From positions 1-64,000 of the forward strand of contig NZ_BBJX01000007.1 in assembly GCF_000739995.1 (NCBI RefSeq): 64,000 nucleotides of DNA, written 5' to 3'. Position numbers and translations under genes: made by a program. Below, one piece after another: positions 27,877-38,217 of the stretch. The notes under the pieces were generated by a model. That model made no database searches, had not been told where the DNA came from, and saw only the letters and a list, made by a program, of their open reading frames with translations. The DNA is from Comamonas granuli NBRC 101663. Lineage in GTDB: Bacteria; Pseudomonadota; Gammaproteobacteria; Burkholderiales; Burkholderiaceae_C. Numbering within the stretch: position 1 is the first letter of the stretch; each line of letters begins with the position of its first letter.

Positions 27877-28932
27877 TCAGCGCAGCGCGGCGTTGATCTT
27901 CTGCAGGGCCTCGGCGCCGGGGCACAGTGCGCGCTCGTCCAGTTGGTTGAGGGGCATGCTGCAGGTGTTGAGCGCGCCGTGCAGGTCCGTCGCGACCGGA
28001 TCGACGTACAGCAGCCCGGTGACGATTTCGCCCCGCGCCTGCTGGGTGTTGAGGTGACTGAGTGCGGCGTGGCGATCGGTGGGGTCGTAGCCGGCGTGCA
28101 GCTTGCGCAGGCGCAGCACGCTGCCATCGTGCTGCGGTACGTCGATGGCTTCGCCCGGGGCGTACCGGGCCGTGATCTCGCTGTGCGGGGGCAGAAAGTC
28201 GATGCGGCTCACGGCCTCGTTGTGCTGGCGCACATAGTCGTAGCTCTTGGTGCTGCCGGCGTGGTTGTTGAAGGTCACGCAGGGGCTGATGACGTCGATG
28301 AATGCCGCCCCGCCATGGCCCAGGGCGCCCTTGATGAGCGGGACGAGCTGCTCCTTGTCGCCCGAGAAGCTGCGTGCCACATAGGTGGCACCCAGTTGCA
28401 GTGCCAGGGCCACCAGGTCCACGGGGCTGTCGTTGTTGATCACGCCCTTCTTGCTGCGTGAGCCCCGGTCTGCCGTGGCCGAGAACTGGCCTTTGGTGAG
28501 GCCATAGACGCCGTTGTTCTCGACGATGTAGGCCATGCGCACGCCACGGCGCATGGCATTGGCGAACTGCCCCAGGCCGATGGAGGCCGAATCGCCGTCG
28601 CCCGAAACGCCCAGGTACAGCAGGTCGCGGTTGGCCAGGTTGGCGCCCGTCAGCACCGAGGGCATGCGCCCGTGGACGGTATTGAAGCCGTGCGCGGCAC
28701 CGAGAAAATAGTCCGGTGTCTTGGAACTGCAGCCTATGCCCGAGAGCTTGGCCACGCGGTGCGGCTCGATGTCGAGCTCCCAGCAGGCCTGGATGATGGC
28801 GGCTGAAATGGAGTCGTGCCCGCAGCCCGCGCACAGTGTGGAGATGCGGCCTTCGTAGTCGCGCCGGGTGTAGCCCACCTGGTTGCGCGTGAGCGAAGGA
28901 TGGTGCAGGCGGGGCTTGGCGAGGTAGGTCAT
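27877..28932 (-). CDS. 2-oxoacid:ferredoxin oxidoreductase beta subunit
   Basis: 351 aa from the ATG at 28932, which overlaps the alpha-subunit stop by 4 nt. It carries the TPP site (STLCAGCGHDSISAAIIQA; GVSGDGDSASIGLGQFANAM with GDG...N; NGVYGLTKGQ). Four Cys suited to one [4Fe-4S] cluster are CAGC, GIGCSSKTPDYF and SPCVTFNNHAGS. It oxidatively decarboxylates a 2-oxoacid to acyl-CoA and reduces ferredoxin. Sequence style points to 2-oxoglutarate (KorB type), but the substrate is not certain. Confidence 0.88.
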   Translation of the reverse strand: MTYLAKPRLHHPSLTRNQVGYTRRDYEGRISTLCAGCGHDSISAAIIQACWELDIEPHRVAKLSGIGCSSKTPDYFLGAAHGFNTVHGRMPSVLTGANLANRDLLYLGVSGDGDSASIGLGQFANAMRRGVRMAYIVENNGVYGLTKGQFSATADRGSRSKKGVINNDSPVDLVALALQLGATYVARSFSGDKEQLVPLIKGALGHGGAAFIDVISPCVTFNNHAGSTKSYDYVRQHNEAVSRIDFLPPHSEITARYAPGEAIDVPQHDGSVLRLRKLHAGYDPTDRHAALSHLNTQQARGEIVTGLLYVDPVATDLHGALNTCSMPLNQLDERALCPGAEALQKINAALR

Positions 28933-30761
28933 GCGGCTTCCTTGCACGCCACGGGGGCGCCCTGCAGGTGGTTCTGGATGGCCTGGGTGATGAAGCGCGC
29001 CGTGATGGGCGTGCCGTCGTAATGCAGCAGCTTGATCAGGCGTGCGGGATCGATCTCCAGTTCATTGATCAGCATGCGGCGCATCTGGGCGTCACGGTTC
29101 TGCTCGACGACGAACACCTGTTCGTGTGCGGCGATGAAATCCGCCACTGCGTCGGCAAACGGGAAGGCACGCAGGCGCAGCGCGTCCAGGTGGATGCCGT
29201 TTTCTGCGAGCACGTCCAGCGCTTCCTGCATGGCCGGGCTGGTGGAGCCGAAATAGATCACGCCCCGCGGCGTGGGCCGTGCGGCCGCGCGCAGCACCGG
29301 CCGGGGCACGAGGTCTGCGGCCGTGCGGAATTTGCGCTCCAGCCGCTCCATGTTGTAGATGTAATCGCCACCGCGCTCGGAGTAGCGGGCATAGGGGTCG
29401 CGCGTGGTGCCGCGCGTGAAGAAGCTTCCCTTGGTGGGGTGGGTGCCCGGGTAGGTGCGCCAGGGGATGCCGTCGCCGTCCACGTCCTTGTAGCGGCCGA
29501 AATCCTTGCCCGCTTCCAGCTCCTGGGCCGTCATGACCTTGCCGCGGTCATGGCGGCGGGCATCGTCCCACGCAAAGGGAGCGCACAGGCGCTGGTTCAT
29601 GCCGATGTCCAGGTCGGTCATCACGAACACGGGGGTTTGCAGGCGGTCGGCCAGGTCCAGCGCCGTGGCCGCGTGTTCAAAGCATTCGTGCGGGTCCTCG
29701 GGCAGCAGCAGCACGTGCTTGGTGTCTCCGTGCGAGGCATAGGCGCAGGCGAGCAGGTCGGACTGCTGCGTGCGCGTGGGCATGCCCGTGGAGGGCCCGC
29801 CGCGCTGCACGTTGATGATGGTGACCGGGATCTCGGCAAAGTAGGCCAGGCCGATGAATTCGGTCATCAGCGAAATGCCGGGCCCCGAGGTGGCCGTGAA
29901 GGCGCGTGCGCCGTTCCAGCCCGCACCCACGACCATGCCGATGGAGGCGAGTTCGTCTTCCGCCTGCACGATGGCGTAGCGGTGCTGCCCGGTCTGCGGG
30001 TCTACGCGGTACTGGCGGCAGTATTTCTGGAAGGCCTCGGGGATGGAGGACGAAGGCGTGATCGGGTACCACGCCGCCACAGTGGCGCCGCCATACAGGC
30101 AGCCCAGGGCTGCGGCGCTGTTGCCGTCCGTGAAGATGCGGTCACCGACGTGGTCGGCACGCTGCACGCGAATGCCCAGGGGCCAGGGCAGGTGCGCACG
30201 GGCATGGTCGCGCCCCAGGTGCAGGGCGCGCAGGTTGGCGTCCAGCAGCATTTCCTTGCCGCGGTACTGTTCGGCAAACAGGGCTTCGAAGACTTCGGCC
30301 TCCACGTCGAGCAGCACCGAGAGCGCCCCCACGTAGATGATGTTCTTGAACAATTGCCGTTGGCGCGGGTCGGTGTAGGTCTGGTTGCTGATCTCGGTCA
30401 GCGGCATGCCGATGACTTCGACGTCGTCCCGGAGCCCGTTTGCGGGCAGGTGGCGGGTGCTGTCGTAGAACAGGTAGCCGCCCGGCGCAATCTCGGCCAC
30501 GTCGGCGTCCCAGGTCTGGGGGTTCATGGCGACCATCATGTCCACGCCGCCGCGCCGCCCGAGATAGCCTTTGGCACACACCCGGGCCTCGTACCAAGTG
30601 GGCAGGCCCTGGATATTGCTGGGGAAGATATTGCGTGGGCTCACCGGCACGCCCATGCGCAGAATGGCCTTGGCAAACAGCTCGTTGGCCGATGCCGACC
30701 CCGAGCCGTTGACGTTGGCGAACTTGATGACGAAGTCGTTGACGGCGTGGATGCGCTTCAT
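28929..30761 (-). CDS. 2-oxoacid:ferredoxin oxidoreductase, fused gamma-alpha subunit
   Basis: 610 aa. The gamma domain is N-terminal (~1-195; VIKFANVNGSGSASANELFA then LFYDSTRHLPANG) and the alpha domain follows (DGNSAAALGCLYGGATVAAW, YPITPSSSIPEAFQ, TATSGPGISLMTEFIGLAYF, RGGPSTGMPTRTQQSDLL). Gamma-alpha fusion is the standard KorA form. The alpha and beta chains pair to bind TPP and CoA. It overlaps both neighbours by 4 nt, so flavoprotein, alpha and beta are translated as one coupled set. The gene set resembles oxoglutarate:ferredoxin oxidoreductases of aromatic-degrading betaproteobacteria. Confidence 0.88.
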   Translation of the reverse strand: MKRIHAVNDFVIKFANVNGSGSASANELFAKAILRMGVPVSPRNIFPSNIQGLPTWYEARVCAKGYLGRRGGVDMMVAMNPQTWDADVAEIAPGGYLFYDSTRHLPANGLRDDVEVIGMPLTEISNQTYTDPRQRQLFKNIIYVGALSVLLDVEAEVFEALFAEQYRGKEMLLDANLRALHLGRDHARAHLPWPLGIRVQRADHVGDRIFTDGNSAAALGCLYGGATVAAWYPITPSSSIPEAFQKYCRQYRVDPQTGQHRYAIVQAEDELASIGMVVGAGWNGARAFTATSGPGISLMTEFIGLAYFAEIPVTIINVQRGGPSTGMPTRTQQSDLLACAYASHGDTKHVLLLPEDPHECFEHAATALDLADRLQTPVFVMTDLDIGMNQRLCAPFAWDDARRHDRGKVMTAQELEAGKDFGRYKDVDGDGIPWRTYPGTHPTKGSFFTRGTTRDPYARYSERGGDYIYNMERLERKFRTAADLVPRPVLRAAARPTPRGVIYFGSTSPAMQEALDVLAENGIHLDALRLRAFPFADAVADFIAAHEQVFVVEQNRDAQMRRMLINELEIDPARLIKLLHYDGTPITARFITQAIQNHLQGAPVACKEAA

Positions 30762-32590
30762 GCGGCCTCCCGCGAGCAGGGGTGGGACTGGGGATCGTGG
30801 CAGGCGGCTCCCGCATGGGCGGGGACCAGGCGAAAGATCTGCATGTCCCAGGCACCGGTGGGGCAGCGCTCGGCGCACAGGCCGCAGTGCAGGCAGACGT
30901 CTTCGTCCTTGACCATCACGCGCCCGGTCTTGAGGGGGGGCGAGACCAGCAGGGCCTGCTCCAGGTTGCGCGCCGGCGCCTTGAGCCGGTCGCGCAGGTC
31001 CGCTTCTTCGCCGTTGGCCGTGAAGGTGATGCAGTCCATGGGGCAGATGTCCACGCAGCCGTCGCACTCGATGCAGGCAGGGGCGTCAAACACCGTTTGC
31101 ACGTCGCAATTCAGGCAGCGCGAGGCCTCCTTGACCGCCGTGGCGACGTCAAAGCCCAGCTCCACCTCCACGCGGATGTTGGCCAGCGCCTGCTCGGCCC
31201 GGACCCAAGGCACCTTGTAGCGCGCGTCATGGGAGACATCGTTGTCGTAACTCCACTCGTGGATGCCCATCTTGGCCGAGAGCAGGTGGGTGTGCGGCGC
31301 GGGGCGCTGGCGCACGTCCTCGCCGCGCAGGAAGCGGTCGATGGACACGGCCGCCTCGTGCCCCTGGGCCACGGCGGTGATGATGTTCTTCGGGCCGTAG
31401 GCGGCGTCGCCGCCGAAGAACACCTGCGGCAGCGTGGACTGGAAGCTGCCCTCCGTGAGCCGCGGCAGGCCCGAGCGGTCGAAGGCGATGCCCAGGTCCG
31501 GTTCGATCCAGGGAAAGGCGTTTTCCTGGCCCACGGCGATCAGCACCACGTCGCAGGGCACGAGCACGTCGGGCGCGCCCGTGGGCACCAGGCTGCGCCG
31601 GCCCTGGGCGTCGTACTCGGCGCGCACGATCTCGAAGGTCATGCCCGTCAGGCGCCCCTGGTCGTGCACGAAGGACTTGGGCACGTGGTAGTTGAGGATG
31701 GGGATGCCCTCGTGCAGCGCGTCCTCCTTCTCCCAGGGCGAGGCCTTCATCTCGTCAAAGCCGCTGCGCACGATGACCTGGACGTCAGTGCCGCCCAGGC
31801 GGCGTGCCGAGCGGCAGCAGTCCATGGCTGTGTTGCCGCCGCCGAGCACGATGACGCGCGGCGCAATGTGGGTGATGTGGCCGAAGGACACTCCAGCCAG
31901 CCAATCGATACCGATGTGGATGTTCTCGGCGATTGCGCGCCGCCCGGGGATGTCCAGGTCGCGCCCGCGCGGTGCGCCGCTGCCCACGAACACCGCGTCA
32001 TAGCCCTGCGCGAGCAGGTCGCGCAGGGAAGCCACGCGCTGGCCGCCCTGGAACTGCACGCCCATGTTGAGGATGTAGCCGGTTTCCTCGTCGATCACCG
32101 ATTCCGGCAGGCGAAAGCGCGGGATCTGGCTGCGCATGAAGCCGCCTGCCTGCGCCTCGGCGTCGAACACGGTCACGGCGTAGCCCAGAGGCGCGAGGTC
32201 GCGCGCCACGGTCAGGGACGAGGGGCCGGCGCCCACGCAGGCCACGCGCCTGCCGTTGGGTGGCGCGATGGCGGGCATGCGCGCGCGCACGTCGGCTTTG
32301 TGGTCGGCCGCCACGCGCTTCAAGCGGCAGATGGCCACGGGCTCGGGGTGCGCGCCGTTGCTCTGCTCGACCCGACCGCGCCGGCAGGCGGGCTCGCAGG
32401 GGCGGTCGCAGGTGCGGCCCAGCACGCCGGGGAACACATTGGCCGCCCAGTTGACCATGTAGGCGTCGGTGTAGCGGCCCTGGGCGATGAGGCGGATGTA
32501 TTCCGGTACCGGCGTGTGCGCCGGGCAGGCCCATTGGCAATCCACCACCTTGTGGTAGTAGCCGGGGTGGGTGGTGTTGGTCGGCTGCAA
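30758..32590 (-). CDS. GltD-like NAD(P)H:ferredoxin flavoprotein with 4Fe-4S domains
   Basis: 610 aa from a TTG start with GGGAG seven bases upstream. The N-terminal GltD-type Fe-S domain has CQWACPAHTPVPEYIRL and CDRPCEPACRRG. The FAD site is VACVGAGPSSLTVARDLAPLG and the NAD(P) site is VIVLGGGNTAMDCCRSARRL. The C-terminal half has ferredoxin-type motifs CIECDGCVDICPMDC and CLHCGLCAERCP. It should move electrons between NAD(P)H and the ferredoxin-type acceptor of the downstream oxidoreductase. It is the first gene of the operon. Confidence 0.87.
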   Translation of the reverse strand: MQPTNTTHPGYYHKVVDCQWACPAHTPVPEYIRLIAQGRYTDAYMVNWAANVFPGVLGRTCDRPCEPACRRGRVEQSNGAHPEPVAICRLKRVAADHKADVRARMPAIAPPNGRRVACVGAGPSSLTVARDLAPLGYAVTVFDAEAQAGGFMRSQIPRFRLPESVIDEETGYILNMGVQFQGGQRVASLRDLLAQGYDAVFVGSGAPRGRDLDIPGRRAIAENIHIGIDWLAGVSFGHITHIAPRVIVLGGGNTAMDCCRSARRLGGTDVQVIVRSGFDEMKASPWEKEDALHEGIPILNYHVPKSFVHDQGRLTGMTFEIVRAEYDAQGRRSLVPTGAPDVLVPCDVVLIAVGQENAFPWIEPDLGIAFDRSGLPRLTEGSFQSTLPQVFFGGDAAYGPKNIITAVAQGHEAAVSIDRFLRGEDVRQRPAPHTHLLSAKMGIHEWSYDNDVSHDARYKVPWVRAEQALANIRVEVELGFDVATAVKEASRCLNCDVQTVFDAPACIECDGCVDICPMDCITFTANGEEADLRDRLKAPARNLEQALLVSPPLKTGRVMVKDEDVCLHCGLCAERCPTGAWDMQIFRLVPAHAGAACHDPQSHPCSREAA

Positions 32591-32855
32591 GGCAATCTCC
32601 CGTCCACGGGCCTGCGGCCACCGTGGCGCAGGTCAGAAACAGTCTAGGGGCGGCGCCTGCGGGCGCGGCCTCGGGTGAATCCCTGGGACGGCGGGCTGGT
32701 TCGCCGGATGTTGATGCGGATCAGTAAATGCGTGTTTCCATGGAGGCTCCCGGCCCGCGCGTGCACCGCGCAGCCTGCACGGGGCCCGCGTATCATGTCC
32801 TGTCACTGCCGCACGAGCAGCAGGTGAGCCATCATCCGCCGAGGAGGACCGTGCC

Positions 32856-35105
32856 ATGCAGTTTCCATGCCGGGCTTTGAGGGGCTTGCGCGCCGCTGGC
32901 GCAGCAGGGCGCATGCTTGCTCTGTGTCTTCTGGCGCTGCTGCTGGGCCTGCCCGCCTGGGGGGCGGAGAGGGTGCGCGTGGGCGTCTACCAGAACAGTC
33001 CCAAGGTGGGCTTGTCTGCTGCCGGCAAGGCCGAGGGCATCTTCGTGGACCTGGTGGAGGGCATCGCCGCCAGGGAAGGCTGGACCATTGAGTACGTCCC
33101 GGGCACCTGGGCCGAAGGCCTGGAGCGCCTGGCCCGCGGGGACATCGATCTGATGCCCGACGTGGCACGCACCCCGGAGCGCGAGGCACTCTACGCATTT
33201 CACCAGGAGCCGGTGCTGTCGAGCTGGAACCAGGTCTACGCCCGCCGCGGTTCGGGCGTGCGCTCGATGCTGGACCTGGAAGGTCGCCGCGTGGCAGTGC
33301 TGGCAGGCTCGGTGCAGGAGCGCCAGTTCGAGCAAATGGCCGAGAGCTTCAGCCTGGTCGTGGACTGGGTGCCGCAGCCGGACTACGACGCTGCCTTTGC
33401 CGCGGTGGCCCAGGGGCGCGCTGATGCCGTGGTGACCAACCGGTTTTTCGGCGTACGCAACGCGCTGCGCTACGGCCTGGAGGACACGGCCATCATCTTC
33501 AGCCCGTCCAAACTGTACTTTGCCGCCCCGCTGGAGGGCAGGCCGGAGTTGCTCCGGGCGATCGACCGGCAGCTCTCCGCCCTCAAGAAGGACTCCGGTT
33601 CGCTCTATTACCAGTCTCTGCGGCGCTGGTCGGTCGATGAGGTGCGTGCGGCGACGCCGGCCTGGCTGCTGCCGGTCTCGGTCGCGTTCACGGCCCTTCT
33701 GCTGGCCGCGGTGGCGGGTGTGCTGCTGCTGCGGCGCCAGGTGGCGCTGCGCACCCGGGAGTTGCGCCAGCGCAACCAGGAGATGCAGACCATCAACGAT
33801 ACCCTGCGTGCCATCGGTGCACGCCGTGACCTCGATGGCGTGCTGCAGGAGGCGACGCGCGGCGCGCTCGCATTGTCCGGATTCGACGCCGGCGTGCTCT
33901 GCCTGCGCGATACCGCTTCAGGCCTGCTGCGTGCGGGCGCCTGGCAGCAGGCGCTGCCCGGGGTGCTCCAGGGGCCGGGAGCGCCGTCCTCGTGCCCTGA
34001 GGGCAGCACGGCCTTGCGCGAGGTGCTGGAGGGTGCGAAGCGCCACGCCCTGGTCCGTGCCGACGACCCGGGGGAGCGCGCTGCTCCTGGCCACGGGCGC
34101 GTTGCCGGTGCGCGCTGGAATGCCTACTTCGCGCTGCAGGTGCAGGAGCGCACCCTCGGTGTACTGTGCCTGTCCTCCGGCCAGGCCGAGCCGCCAGCGC
34201 CGGCCGGCCTGCGGCTGGTGGCCGACCTGTGCGGCCCGGTGGGGCTGGCCGTCGAGAATGCCCGCCTGTACCAGCAGGCGCAGGAACATGCCCAGGAACT
34301 GGAACAAAGGGTGAAAGAGCGCACGCACGCACTGGCCCAGGCCATGCACCGTGCGGAAGACGCCGACCGCATCAAGTCGGCCTTCCTGGCCACCATGAGC
34401 CATGAGCTGCGCACGCCGCTCAACTCCATCATCGGTTTCACCGGCATCCTGCTGCAGGGTCTGGCCGGGCCGCTGAACGCCGAGCAGGGCAAGCAACTGG
34501 GCATGGTGCGCGACAGCGCCCGCCACTTGCTGGCGCTGATCAACGATGTGCTCGACATTTCCAAGATCGAAGCGGGCGAACTGCACGTGGGCTGCGCGCC
34601 CTTCGACCTGGCGCGCTCCATCGAGAAGGTGACGGCTCTCATCTCCCCTCTGGCAGAGAAAAAGCACCTGGCACTGGAGATCAGCGCTGCGCCTGGCCTG
34701 GGGGCGATGGTGAGCGATGAGCGCCGGGTCGAGCAGGTGCTGCTGAACCTGCTGAGCAACGCCGTCAAGTTCACGGACCATGGCACCGTTGCACTGCGCG
34801 CCGAACGGATCGATGATTTCCGGCCTGCGGGTGCTCCCCTGCCGCAGGCGGCCGTACGCCTGAGTGTCTCGGACACCGGCCCAGGCATCAAGCCCGAGGA
34901 CATGGGCCTGCTGTTCCAGCCGTTTCGGCAGGTGGATTCGACACTGGCGCGCAAGCACGAGGGCACGGGCCTGGGCCTGACCATCTGCCAGCGCATGGTG
35001 GGCCTGATGGGAGGGACGATAGAAGTGCGCAGCACCTGGGGGCAGGGCAGCACCTTCACCGTGACCCTGCCCCTGCAGGCCGTACCCATGAAGGAAGCCG
35101 CATGA
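32856..35105 (+). CDS. Sensor histidine kinase with periplasmic solute-binding domain
   Basis: 749 aa. A signal/first helix (MLALCLLALLLGLPAWG) leads to a periplasmic SBP-type (family 3) domain, ~30-255 (VRVGVYQNSPKVGLSAAGKA). A transmembrane helix follows at ~272-292 (LLPVSVAFTALLLAAVAGVL), a GAF domain (~310-470), a coiled coil, HisKA with H516 in MSHELRTPLNSIIGF, and HATPase (NLLSNAVKFTDHG, DTGPGIKPEDMG, GTGLGL). GAGGAGG precedes the ATG. It overlaps the next receiver gene by 4 nt. It should sense an amino-acid-like ligand; the ligand is unknown. Confidence 0.9.
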   Translation: MQFPCRALRGLRAAGAAGRMLALCLLALLLGLPAWGAERVRVGVYQNSPKVGLSAAGKAEGIFVDLVEGIAAREGWTIEYVPGTWAEGLERLARGDIDLMPDVARTPEREALYAFHQEPVLSSWNQVYARRGSGVRSMLDLEGRRVAVLAGSVQERQFEQMAESFSLVVDWVPQPDYDAAFAAVAQGRADAVVTNRFFGVRNALRYGLEDTAIIFSPSKLYFAAPLEGRPELLRAIDRQLSALKKDSGSLYYQSLRRWSVDEVRAATPAWLLPVSVAFTALLLAAVAGVLLLRRQVALRTRELRQRNQEMQTINDTLRAIGARRDLDGVLQEATRGALALSGFDAGVLCLRDTASGLLRAGAWQQALPGVLQGPGAPSSCPEGSTALREVLEGAKRHALVRADDPGERAAPGHGRVAGARWNAYFALQVQERTLGVLCLSSGQAEPPAPAGLRLVADLCGPVGLAVENARLYQQAQEHAQELEQRVKERTHALAQAMHRAEDADRIKSAFLATMSHELRTPLNSIIGFTGILLQGLAGPLNAEQGKQLGMVRDSARHLLALINDVLDISKIEAGELHVGCAPFDLARSIEKVTALISPLAEKKHLALEISAAPGLGAMVSDERRVEQVLLNLLSNAVKFTDHGTVALRAERIDDFRPAGAPLPQAAVRLSVSDTGPGIKPEDMGLLFQPFRQVDSTLARKHEGTGLGLTICQRMVGLMGGTIEVRSTWGQGSTFTVTLPLQAVPMKEAA

Positions 35106-35476
35106 ACAAACGCATCTTGCTGATCGAGGACAACGCGCAAAACCGCTACCTTGCCAATTTCCTGCTTGAATCGCGCGGCTGGGACATGGTGCATGCCGAG
35201 GATGGGCCCACCGGCGTGGCCCTGGCGGCCCGGACCGATCCGGTGTTGATCCTGCTCGACATCCAGTTGCCCGGCATGGATGGCTATGCCGTGGCCCAGG
35301 CCCTGCGGGCCGACCCCCAATTGCGCCGCATCCCCATCGTGGCGGTCACCTCGTACGCCATGGCCGGTGACCGTGAGCGCTGCCTGGCGGCCGGCTGCAA
35401 TGGCTACATCGAAAAACCCATAGACCCGCAGACCTTTGCCGACGAGGTGGAGCGCTACATCGAAGGAGCCGCCTGA
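35102..35476 (+). CDS. Single-domain response regulator
   Basis: 124 aa CheY-like receiver with no output domain: [20 protein letters not shown] (acidic residues), [12 protein letters not shown] with the phosphorylated D53, VTSYAM and [11 protein letters not shown] with the conserved Lys. It sits between the histidine kinase (ATGA overlap) and the GGDEF-EAL protein (TGATG overlap), so the three form a coupled operon. It probably relays or buffers phosphate from the kinase. Confidence 0.93.
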   Translation: MNKRILLIEDNAQNRYLANFLLESRGWDMVHAEDGPTGVALAARTDPVLILLDIQLPGMDGYAVAQALRADPQLRRIPIVAVTSYAMAGDRERCLAAGCNGYIEKPIDPQTFADEVERYIEGAA

Positions 35477-38217
35477 TGCTGGCCCTGATCGTCGACGACC
35501 GCGAGGACAACCGCTACCTGCTGCGCATGCTGCTGCAGGGCCATGGCTTCGAGGTGCAGGAGGCACTGCACGGCCAGCAGGCGCTGGAGCTGGCCCGGAG
35601 GCGGGCGCCCGACCTGGTCGTCAGCGATCTGCTGATGCCGGTCATGGACGGCTTCTCGCTGCTGCGGGAATGGAAGGCCGATGCGGCGCTGCGCGGCATC
35701 CCGTTCATGGTCTACACCGCCACTTACACCGAATCGCAGGACCGCAGGCTGGCGCTGGACATGGGGGCCGATGCCTTCCTGGTCAAGCCCTCCGAGCCCG
35801 AAGCCTTCATGGAAAGCCTGCACGGCATGCTGGCCACGGCCGCCCGGCAGAGCCCCGAGGCACGCACGCCCCTGCTGTCGGAACCGTCCATGCTCAAGAT
35901 GTACAGCGAGGTGCTGGTGCACAAGCTGGAGCAGCGCAGCCTGGAGCTGGAGCGGCGCCTGCAGGAGCTCGATGCCGCGCAGCAGCGCATCCTGCGGCTC
36001 AATCGGCTCTATGCAGCGCTGAGCGAAACCAACCAGGCCATCGTCCATGCCAGTGGCCGCGACGAACTTTTCGAGCGCCTGTGCCGCGTGGCCGTGGAAC
36101 GCGGCGGGCTGCGCATGGCCTGGGTGGGCTGGATCGATGGGCAGACCGGGCGCATGGTTCCCGTGGCGCACTGCACCGCACCCTGCGCAGAGCACCGGGA
36201 CGCGGTGCCCGTCAGCATCCTTGACCATGCGTGCGCACTGCTGGTGCCTTTCGTGTGCAACGATTTGCTGGCCGAACCGGCGCTCGCGCACCTGCATGGC
36301 GCATTGCAGCGCCAGGGATTCGGCTCCGGGGCCTGCCTGCCGCTGTGCATTGATGCGCGGGTGGTGGGCAGCTTCACGCTGTTCGCTGGCGAGGCCGGCT
36401 TCTTCGACGGCGAGCTGCAGGACCTCGTAGCCGAGATGGCCAGCGACGTGGGTTTCGCCCTGTCCAATTTCGAGAAGGAGGCCTTGCGCCGGCAGGCCGA
36501 AGAGCGCCTGCGGGCCAGCGAGGAATCCTGCCGCCTCAATGCCAGCGCGGTCGCGGCCTCGGCCAACGGCATCATGATCATCGCGCGCCAGCCCGAAGGC
36601 GAGCGCATCATCTATGTGAACCCGGCGTTCGAGCGCATCACGGGCTACGCTGCCCCGCAGGCGCTCGGGCAGGGCACCGACCTGCTGCTGGGCAGCGACC
36701 GCCACCAATCGGGGGTGCACGAGCTGGCGGGCGCCATGCGCGCGCTGCGTGAGGGCCATGCCACGCTGCGCAATTACCGCAAGGACGGTTCGCTGTTCTG
36801 GAACGAGCTGTCGATCGCGCCCGTGCGCGATGCGCGGGGCGAGGTCACCCACTTCGTCGGCATTCTCAACGACATCACGGAGCGCAAGCGCTACGAGGAG
36901 CAGTTGGAGCGGCAGAGCAACCAGGACGACCTCACCGGCCTGGCCAACCGCAACCGCCTGCGCGAACGCACGGACCTGGCCATCGCCTTTGCGCGGCGCC
37001 ACCAAGGGGCGGTGGCCGTGCTGTACCTGGATCTGGACCATTTCAAGCGCATCAACGACAGCCTGGGACACGACTTTGGCGACGACATCCTGCGCGTCGT
37101 GGCGCAGCGCCTGGCAGGCCAATTGCGCGAGCGCGACACGGCGGCGCGCATGGGTGGGGACGACTTCGTGGTGGTCCTGGCCGACCTGGCCGGGCCGCAG
37201 GAGGTCATGCTGCGCGCGGACCGGCTGTTGCACGACATCGCACGCCCCATACCGCTGCACAACCGCGAGGTCAATCTGTCGGTGAGCATCGGCGTGAGTC
37301 TGTATCCGTCCGACGGCAACGATTGCGACACCCTGCTGCGCAACGCCGATGCGGCCATGTACCGCGCCAAGGAGAGCGGGCGCAATGCCTTCTGCTTCTA
37401 CACCGCCGACATGAATACCCAGGCGCTGCGCAAGCTGGAAATGGAGGCACGCCTGCGCCACGCGCTCGAGCGCGGAGAGCTGCTGCTGCACTACCAGCCC
37501 CTGCTGAATCTGGCCACCGATGCGGTGACGGATGTGGAGGCGCTGCTGCGCTGGCGCATGGATGACGGCACCCTGGTCTCGCCGGCCGATTTCATCCCCC
37601 TGGCCGAGGAGACGGGACTCATCGTCCCCATCGGCCAGTGGGTGCTGCGCACCGCCTGCCAGCAGGCGCGCCAGTGGCAGCGTGCGGGGCTGGAGCTGCG
37701 CGTGGCGGTGAACCTCTCGGCACGGCAGTTCCGGGACGACCAGCTCGTGGCCAGCGTGCAGCAGGCGCTGCAGGAGGCCGGGCTGGAGGCGCGCCAGCTC
37801 AAGCTGGAGATCACCGAAAGCACCGTCATGCAGAACGCCGACCAGGCCGCGCGCGTGCTGGCCGCCTTGAAGGCCCTGGGCGTCGACCTGTCGGTGGATG
37901 ATTTCGGCACCGGCTATTCCTCGCTGGCCTATCTGCGCCGCTTCCCCATCGACCAGCTCAAGATCGACCGCTCGTTCGTCCAGGACATGATAGAGCACCA
38001 GGACAGCGCCGCCATCGTGCACAGCATCATCGGCCTGGCGCGCAGCCTGCGCATGCAGACCGTGGCCGAAGGCGTCGAGACGACTGCGCAGCGCGCCTTT
38101 CTGCACCAGGCCGGCTGCGACCTGATGCAGGGCTATCTGTTCAGCCGTCCTCTGCCCGCACAGGCACTGTACGAGCGCATCCGCCAGCACCAGGGGCAGG
38201 GGGCGGTGTCGCCCTGA
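35476..38217 (+). CDS. REC-GAF-PAS-GGDEF-EAL cyclic-di-GMP protein
   Basis: 913 aa. An N-terminal receiver ([10 protein letters not shown]51) is followed by a coiled region, GAF (~180-335), PAS (~350-470), GGDEF and EAL. The diguanylate cyclase motif is G560-G-D-D-F with the inhibitory RxxD site five residues before it (RERD). The phosphodiesterase domain has E688-[27 protein letters not shown] and EGVET. Both halves keep their main catalytic residues, so either activity may dominate. Phosphorylation from the upstream kinase is the likely input. It is a soluble protein whose 3' end overlaps hoxW on the other strand. Confidence 0.92.
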   Translation: MLALIVDDREDNRYLLRMLLQGHGFEVQEALHGQQALELARRRAPDLVVSDLLMPVMDGFSLLREWKADAALRGIPFMVYTATYTESQDRRLALDMGADAFLVKPSEPEAFMESLHGMLATAARQSPEARTPLLSEPSMLKMYSEVLVHKLEQRSLELERRLQELDAAQQRILRLNRLYAALSETNQAIVHASGRDELFERLCRVAVERGGLRMAWVGWIDGQTGRMVPVAHCTAPCAEHRDAVPVSILDHACALLVPFVCNDLLAEPALAHLHGALQRQGFGSGACLPLCIDARVVGSFTLFAGEAGFFDGELQDLVAEMASDVGFALSNFEKEALRRQAEERLRASEESCRLNASAVAASANGIMIIARQPEGERIIYVNPAFERITGYAAPQALGQGTDLLLGSDRHQSGVHELAGAMRALREGHATLRNYRKDGSLFWNELSIAPVRDARGEVTHFVGILNDITERKRYEEQLERQSNQDDLTGLANRNRLRERTDLAIAFARRHQGAVAVLYLDLDHFKRINDSLGHDFGDDILRVVAQRLAGQLRERDTAARMGGDDFVVVLADLAGPQEVMLRADRLLHDIARPIPLHNREVNLSVSIGVSLYPSDGNDCDTLLRNADAAMYRAKESGRNAFCFYTADMNTQALRKLEMEARLRHALERGELLLHYQPLLNLATDAVTDVEALLRWRMDDGTLVSPADFIPLAEETGLIVPIGQWVLRTACQQARQWQRAGLELRVAVNLSARQFRDDQLVASVQQALQEAGLEARQLKLEITESTVMQNADQAARVLAALKALGVDLSVDDFGTGYSSLAYLRRFPIDQLKIDRSFVQDMIEHQDSAAIVHSIIGLARSLRMQTVAEGVETTAQRAFLHQAGCDLMQGYLFSRPLPAQALYERIRQHQGQGAVSP

